Assembly: GCA_964588385.1 (NCBI GenBank)
Contig: CAZPPG010000082.1
Location: 1 to 11,386 of the forward strand
DNA from: JAHBWV01 sp964588385
GTDB taxonomy: Bacteria > Planctomycetota > Phycisphaerae > Phycisphaerales > UBA1924
Direction: 5' to 3'
DNA: 11,386 nucleotides
Under the pieces are notes generated by a model. It made no database searches. It was given only the letters and a program-made list of their open reading frames with translations, and had not been told where the DNA came from. Shown piece by piece: positions 7,877 to 11,386 of the stretch. Position 1 is the stretch's first letter. Each line of letters begins with the position of its first letter. The translations under genes and the position numbers were made by a program.

Positions 7877-8170
7877 ATGAATCAATCCCATTCCCGTTCC
7901 AAGTCGATGCTCCTTGGCCTCGCCGCCGGTGTCGGTCTGACCGCTGTCGCCGCTGTCACGATGGGCCAGAGCGCGTCGCAGCCCGTCAAGAGCGAACCGC
8001 AGTATTTCGTTACCGCCGACGGCGAAGGCGCACACCTGTGGGTTCGCGAGGGCGTGGCCCTCCGTGTCGTCGCTCACGGCGAGTGCAAAGAGTGCAGCGC
8101 GGAAGGCCATGATGACCACGACCACAAGGAAGGCGACGGCCACGACCATGCCAAGCCGTCGCCCAAGTAA
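7877..8170 (+). CDS. small secreted His/Cys-rich protein, likely periplasmic metal binder
   Basis: A 97-residue protein I cannot assign to a named family. Residues 1-34 look like a signal peptide: a polar start with R7 and K9, a hydrophobic core (about 11-29) and a small-residue end near S32-A33-S34. The short middle part (about 40-67) has the look of one small beta-rich unit. The C-terminus is a metal-ligand cluster: C70-x-x-C73 followed by H78, H81, H83, H89 and H91 among Asp, Glu and Lys. Its place between the RND pump and the P-type ATPase suggests a periplasmic metal chaperone or buffer handing metal from the ATPase to CzcB/CzcA; this is inference from composition and context. The ATG at 7877 is supported by GGAG seven bases upstream. 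The gene lies 77 bases after czcA, and its last codons overlap the start of the next gene in another frame. It does not resemble CusF, CopZ or PcoE as far as I can tell by eye. Confidence 0.7.
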   Translation: MNQSHSRSKSMLLGLAAGVGLTAVAAVTMGQSASQPVKSEPQYFVTADGEGAHLWVREGVALRVVAHGECKECSAEGHDDHDHKEGDGHDHAKPSPK

Positions 8171-8507
8171 ACAGGTTCACGGACGTTCGCGTCCCGGAAG
8201 CACCAACCAGCGGCGGGCGAGGCGACAGAAATCTCCTCGCTCGCTGCTGCTGCTTGCCTTAATCATCAGCTCGGTCGCTGTGTTGATGAACGCATCGACT
8301 GCGCTGTACATCGTCTCAGAGTACCGACGCTTCGGGCACATCCATCTCAACGTGGTGGTAGTCTTGCTTGGCATCGCCTTCGCTATAGTCGCCGTGGCAA
8401 CATGGCAGGACTGGTGGAACGTGAGACGCAACTCGCGTGCGGTCGGCAGTCTCAAGCCCATGCGTAACGCGAAGAATCGCTCATCATCGGAGACACGCAA
8501 ACCGTGA
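8148..8507 (+). CDS. small inner-membrane protein with two helices, function unknown
   Basis: A 119-residue protein without a family I recognise. The N-terminal 32 residues are strongly basic and lack hydrophobic stretches. Two clear membrane segments follow: about 34-59 (starting S-L-L-L-L-A-L-I-I) and about 66-88 (starting L-N-V-V-V-V-L-L-G), joined by a short loop with Y, R, H and H. Then comes W-Q-D-W-W-N and a second basic, Ser/Asn-rich tail. By the positive-inside rule both ends should be cytoplasmic with the short loop in the periplasm. The ATG at 8148 is the first usable start; it overlaps the preceding gene by 23 bases and has an AAGGAAGG some 14 bases upstream, a little far. Any later start would cut into the first helix. 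The stop codon overlaps the GTG of the ATPase gene (GTGA), so the two are probably translated together. It may be an accessory subunit of the exporter, but nothing in the sequence shows a function. Confidence 0.6.
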   Translation: MPSRRPSKQVHGRSRPGSTNQRRARRQKSPRSLLLLALIISSVAVLMNASTALYIVSEYRRFGHIHLNVVVVLLGIAFAIVAVATWQDWWNVRRNSRAVGSLKPMRNAKNRSSSETRKP

Positions 8508-10660
8508 GCACGGCGATCTTCAGCATCCCTGCGATGGATTGCCCTGCCGAAGAGGCAGTGATCCGCAATCGCCTGGGCAAACTGCCCGGTGTAACCGGCC
8601 TTTCCTTCGACCTGCTCAACCGGCGATTGGCGGTGGAACACACGCTGGATTCCGAAGCAGTCATCGTTGCAGCGCTCAGAGATATCGGCATGATGCCTTC
8701 AGGCAAAGCGCAAGCAACGAGAGGCAACGTCAACGCGGGTCATGGCCACGCTGTCGCGACACGGACGCAGCTCGCGCTGTTCGCAACTGCGGGCGTGCTG
8801 GCGTTCGCGTCAGAGATCGCGGCGTGGGTGACCGATGCCGAGAAGTCATGGCCCGTTATCTCTCTTGCGGTGACTTCGATTCTCTTGGGTGGCCTGCCCA
8901 CGCTCCGTAAGGGCGTTATCGCCCTCCGCACGCTCACGCTCAACATCAACTTTCTCATGACGATCGCCGTCATCGGAGCGGCGGCGATCGGTTCGTGGCC
9001 CGAAGCCGCGATGGTCATCTTTCTCTTTGCGGTTGCGGAACTGATCGAGTCCTATTCGCTGGAGCGAGCGCGCAACGCGGTGCGTGCACTCATGACGCTC
9101 GCGCCGGAGACCGCGGCCGTGAAGCAGGCCGATGGCTCGTGGAGTGAGATCGATGCGGATAAGGTGACCATCGGTTCGACCGTGCGGGTCAAGCCAGGGG
9201 AACGCATCCCGCTTGACGGCGAGGTCGTGAGCGGCGCGTCCGTCGTCAATCAAGCCCCGATCACGGGCGAAAGCATCCCCGTGGAAAAGGCCGTCGGCGA
9301 TCAGGTCTTCGCTGGCACGATCAACGGCAACGGACTGCTGGAGTTCAAGACGACCGGAGGCAAGGACGAGACGACGCTCGCTCGGATCATCAAGACTGTG
9401 CAGGAGGCCCAATCGCAACGAGCACCGACCCAGCGCTTCGTGGACTCATTCGCACGCGTCTACACACCCATCGTGTGTACTGTGGCCGTACTGGTAGCGG
9501 TACTGCCACCCTTGGTCTTTCACCAACTGTGGATGCCGTGGATCTACAAGGCGTTGGTCCTGCTGGTCGTTGGCTGTCCGTGCGCCCTGGTGATCTCTAC
9601 CCCAGTAACGATCGTGAGCGGCCTCGCCGCCGCAGCCAAGCGCGGCATCCTCATCAAAGGCGGCGTGTACCTCGAGCAGGGCAAGGCGATCAAAGTCATC
9701 GCGCTCGACAAGACCGGCACGATTACCGAAGGAAGGCCACAGGTCACGGACGTGCGATCGTTCAATCCGCTCGCGAGCGAACACATTCTCCTCTTGGCTG
9801 CCAGTCTCGATGCTGGATCAGATCACCCCGTAGCCCGGGCCGTCACTTCCGCTTGGACAGATGAACGAAAGGCGAAGGTTGGCCCGCTGCTTCCAGTTAC
9901 CGATTTCTCGTCAATCCCAGGACGGGGTGTCAAGGGCGTAATCGACGGGCAGTGGTATTTCGTGGGAAACCATCGCTTCGCTCATGAGCGGAGTGTGTGT
10001 TCTCCCGAGGTCGAAGCGGTACTTGCGGAGCTGGAATCCAAGGGCCAGACGGCCATCGTCCTTACGGACGAGAAATCCGCCTTGGGAGCCATCGCCGTCG
10101 CGGATACTCCGAGAGCTACGAGCATCGAGGCGGTGAAGGAGCTCCATGCGTTGGGTGTGCGCACGATCATGCTCAGCGGCGACAATCAGACGACCGCGGA
10201 AGTGATTGCCCGAACCGTCAGCATCGATGATGCGCGTGGCGGGCTGCTGCCGGAGGACAAGCTCAAGGCAATCGATGATCTTCTCACTCAGCACGGCCCG
10301 GTTGGAATGGTGGGAGACGGCGTCAACGATGCGCCGGCGCTCGCTCAGGCGACCATAGGCTTTGCAATGGGCGCGGCCGGAACCGACACTGCGCTCGAAA
10401 CCGCCGACGTGGCCCTCATGAAGGACGATCTTCGCGGCGTGCCGGAGTTTCTTGTTCTGAGCCGCCGTACTTCTGCGATTCTGATTCAGAACATCTCGTT
10501 TGCGTTACTTACCAAGATTGCTTTTTTCGTACTTGCCGTTTTTGGAGTAGCGACGATGTGGATGGCGGTCTTGGCAGATGTCGGGGCAACGCTTGTCGTG
10601 ATCGCTAATGGGTTACGGCTGACACTTCTCCGCATCCCGGATGACTATGACCCTACCTAG
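8504..10660 (+). CDS. cadA: Zn2+/Cd2+/Pb2+-exporting P1B-type ATPase
   Basis: A 718-residue heavy-metal ATPase, ZntA/CadA type, exporting divalent metal from cytoplasm to periplasm. Residues 3-65 form one heavy-metal-associated domain whose metal loop is M-D-C13-P-A-E-E, with Glu in place of the second Cys of the usual CxxC. A short linker with H80 and H82 leads to TM1 and TM2 (about 89-137) and TM3-TM4 (about 147-184). The actuator motif T-G-E-S is at 254-257, the transmembrane metal site C358-P-C360 lies in TM6, the phosphorylated Asp is D402 in D-K-T-G-T, H441-P marks the nucleotide domain, and G-D-G-V-N-D is at 604-609. TM8 carries D692 in A-D-V-G-A-T, the known Zn/Cd/Pb signature; copper ATPases have different residues in TM7 and TM8. 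Length is normal. The GTG start overlaps the previous stop and has GGAG eleven bases upstream. Naming as cadA or zntA is interchangeable here. Confidence 0.95.
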   Translation: MSTAIFSIPAMDCPAEEAVIRNRLGKLPGVTGLSFDLLNRRLAVEHTLDSEAVIVAALRDIGMMPSGKAQATRGNVNAGHGHAVATRTQLALFATAGVLAFASEIAAWVTDAEKSWPVISLAVTSILLGGLPTLRKGVIALRTLTLNINFLMTIAVIGAAAIGSWPEAAMVIFLFAVAELIESYSLERARNAVRALMTLAPETAAVKQADGSWSEIDADKVTIGSTVRVKPGERIPLDGEVVSGASVVNQAPITGESIPVEKAVGDQVFAGTINGNGLLEFKTTGGKDETTLARIIKTVQEAQSQRAPTQRFVDSFARVYTPIVCTVAVLVAVLPPLVFHQLWMPWIYKALVLLVVGCPCALVISTPVTIVSGLAAAAKRGILIKGGVYLEQGKAIKVIALDKTGTITEGRPQVTDVRSFNPLASEHILLLAASLDAGSDHPVARAVTSAWTDERKAKVGPLLPVTDFSSIPGRGVKGVIDGQWYFVGNHRFAHERSVCSPEVEAVLAELESKGQTAIVLTDEKSALGAIAVADTPRATSIEAVKELHALGVRTIMLSGDNQTTAEVIARTVSIDDARGGLLPEDKLKAIDDLLTQHGPVGMVGDGVNDAPALAQATIGFAMGAAGTDTALETADVALMKDDLRGVPEFLVLSRRTSAILIQNISFALLTKIAFFVLAVFGVATMWMAVLADVGATLVVIANGLRLTLLRIPDDYDPT

Positions 10661-10930
10661 CAGGCCGACGTGAAGGGCCGTGGACTCCAAAGAGCTGCAC
10701 GAAGTAATCGTGGTGGACAGAGCCTCAGGAACCATCGCCAGTGCAAGCTGATGCAAGATCGACTGGGAGACCACGAGACAAGAAACACAACTGGGTTTGT
10801 GTCTAAGCACACGATGTGAATCTCTATGGAAGGCTGCCTGAATGCACGCGACGATGCGTTCTTTGTTCCACACTCTGTATGACGGATCACCGCAGCGGGT
10901 AAGCGACGTTTGAGGCAGAGCCGGACTTGA
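10661..10930. other. intergenic stretch after the ATPase gene
   Basis: No convincing gene or terminator is visible. A weak 6-bp inverted repeat (ACACAA at 10785-10790 with TTGTGT at 10797-10802) lies 124 bases after the ATPase stop and has no T-run. Short plus-strand frames broken by stops cover the stretch, as expected for decayed coding DNA or plain spacer. Two overlapping minus-strand frames of 152 and 165 codons span much of it, but they show no recognisable protein. Confidence 0.4.
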
Positions 10931-10942
10931 GCAAGCCGACAA

Positions 10943-11161
10943 TTGCGGCGACAAAGCGGTGATCGGCACGCCCGATGGCGCAGCTGGAGGTGGCTCGGCC
11001 GCTTTTTCGCCAGCCACCCTAACACCGTGAGTTCTGGCGACCACACTCTCGCCGACTTGCAACTCGCGCATGTGATCGAGGAATGGGTCAACCTGCCAGA
11101 TACCGTCCGCTGCGACATCCTCGCCATGGTCAGCGCGACGAGTCGTAAGTTCAATGCTTGA
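10943..11161 (+). pseudogene. likely degenerate C-terminal gene fragment with an E-W-x-x-L-P motif
   Basis: The frame is open from 10931 and encodes about 72 residues from a TTG at 10943, but it has no ATG start and no ribosome site. Only the last 35 residues look protein-like: L-A-D-L-Q-L-A-H-V-I-E-E-W-V-N-L-P, then about nine residues on, I-L-A-M-V-S-A. This resembles a short C-terminal motif (hydrophobic-V-x-x-W-x-x-L-P-x-x-[IV]-R, then I-x-A-M-V) that I recall beside integrase genes in Planctomycetota and relatives, where its function is unknown. The preceding half reads as random Arg/Trp-rich sequence, and a second frame over the same DNA is Gly/Ala/Pro-rich, which fits an upstream frameshift. 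The fragment converges on the minus-strand gene at the window end, overlapping it by 11 bases. The assignment is from memory of the motif and is tentative. Confidence 0.35.
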
Positions 11162-11386
11162 GGGCTACTGCTTCCGATTCGACTGGCCCGAACAATGACG
11201 AGTTGCCTCCATCGAACGCGGCGTCGTCGTTGGCGAGCCCCTCTGTCGTCGTGACGTTTGCGAGCACATGGTCGATCTCTTCGCTATCGAAGCCGGTGAG
11301 ATCGAGGTCGAGAGATGGGTTCGCGATCAGGTCCTTGAGCAGTTCCGCCAGCTTGCCCTCGTCCCACTCCCCCACGATGCGGTTGA
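11151..11386 (-). CDS. C-terminal part of a ParB-domain / DNA-methylase-like protein (partial)
   Basis: Reading in from the right edge on the minus strand, 77 full codons are visible before the stop at 11153-11151. The start is beyond the window; a GTG at 11375 is an internal Val, because the frame continues upstream through N-R-I. The segment N-R-I-V-G-E-W-D-E-G-K-L-A-E-L-L followed by L-D-L-D-L-T-G-F-D-S-E-E-I strongly resembles the end of the ParB/sulfiredoxin-type N-terminal domain found in phage-borne adenine methylases (usual form: E-W-D-x-x-x-L-A-x-L-L, then D-L-x-L-T-G-F-D-x-x-E-[IL]). In those proteins a methylase domain follows (P-G-D-L-W-x-L-G-x-H-R). Here the protein ends about 30 residues later with an Asn/Asp/Ser/Gly-rich tail, so it is either a stand-alone ParB-domain protein or a truncated methylase. 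I checked the DNA just past the stop on the same strand and saw no methylase continuation in another frame. Confidence 0.6.
   Translation of the reverse strand, partial: NRIVGEWDEGKLAELLKDLIANPSLDLDLTGFDSEEIDHVLANVTTTEGLANDDAAFDGGNSSLFGPVESEAVALKH

Noticed and set aside
8064..8147. An upstream extension of the two-helix membrane protein.
   Set aside because: It reads the His-rich tail of the preceding gene in another frame, giving a Thr/Ala/Ser run; the ATG at 8148 is the more economical start.
10785..10802. A 6-bp inverted repeat considered as the terminator of the ATPase gene.
   Set aside because: The stem is AT-rich and short, has no T-run and lies 124 bases after the stop.
10613..11154. 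Two overlapping minus-strand frames of 152 and 165 codons after the ATPase.
   Set aside because: They run into each other and into the ATPase end, have no recognisable domain and no ribosome site.
1..11386. CRISPR array, rRNA, tRNA, retron or toxin-antitoxin module.
   Set aside because: I saw no regularly spaced direct repeats, no tRNA or rRNA signatures, and no matching protein motifs on either strand.

Overview
The window holds a divalent heavy-metal export locus (zinc, cadmium or cobalt the most likely substrates) on the + strand, from a Gram-negative, GC-rich bacterium. An outer membrane is implied by a TolC-type outer-membrane lipoprotein and a tripartite RND pump. Planctomycetota is a reasonable but unproven guess. 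It rests on a small conserved C-terminal motif near the right edge and on the weak or absent Shine-Dalgarno sites in front of several otherwise clear genes.

Layout. Positions 1-808 contain no convincing gene apart from the possible first seven codons of a minus-strand gene leaving the left edge. From 809 to 10660 seven genes run in one direction: a small secreted Cys-rich protein (809-1240); czcC, czcB and czcA (1396-7799), encoding the outer-membrane factor, periplasmic adaptor and RND pump; a 97-residue secreted His/Cys-rich protein (7877-8170); a 119-residue protein with two membrane helices (8148-8507); and a P1B-type Zn/Cd/Pb ATPase, cadA/zntA-like (8504-10660). The last three are closely packed: the first pair overlap by 23 nt and the second pair by the 4-nt GTGA. 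Positions 10661-11386 look like accessory or mobile-element sequence: a degenerate plus-strand fragment and, converging on it, the C-terminal part of a ParB-domain/DNA-methylase-like protein entering from the right edge.

How the parts fit. The P-type ATPase would move metal from cytoplasm to periplasm, and CzcCBA would take periplasmic metal across the outer membrane. The small secreted proteins may bind or buffer periplasmic metal. His-rich stretches recur in CzcB, in a periplasmic insert of CzcA, in the 97-residue protein and, minimally, in the ATPase linker. No ArsR/SmtB, MerR or two-component regulator gene is visible, so control must come from outside the window or from an unrecognised element. 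Perfect inverted repeats able to form RNA hairpins lie in three of the intergenic gaps and none has a U-tract. They could be processing, stability or attenuation elements.

The RND and ATPase core is ordinary in kind. The less familiar parts are the three small proteins, the extra loops in CzcA and the accessory debris at the right edge.
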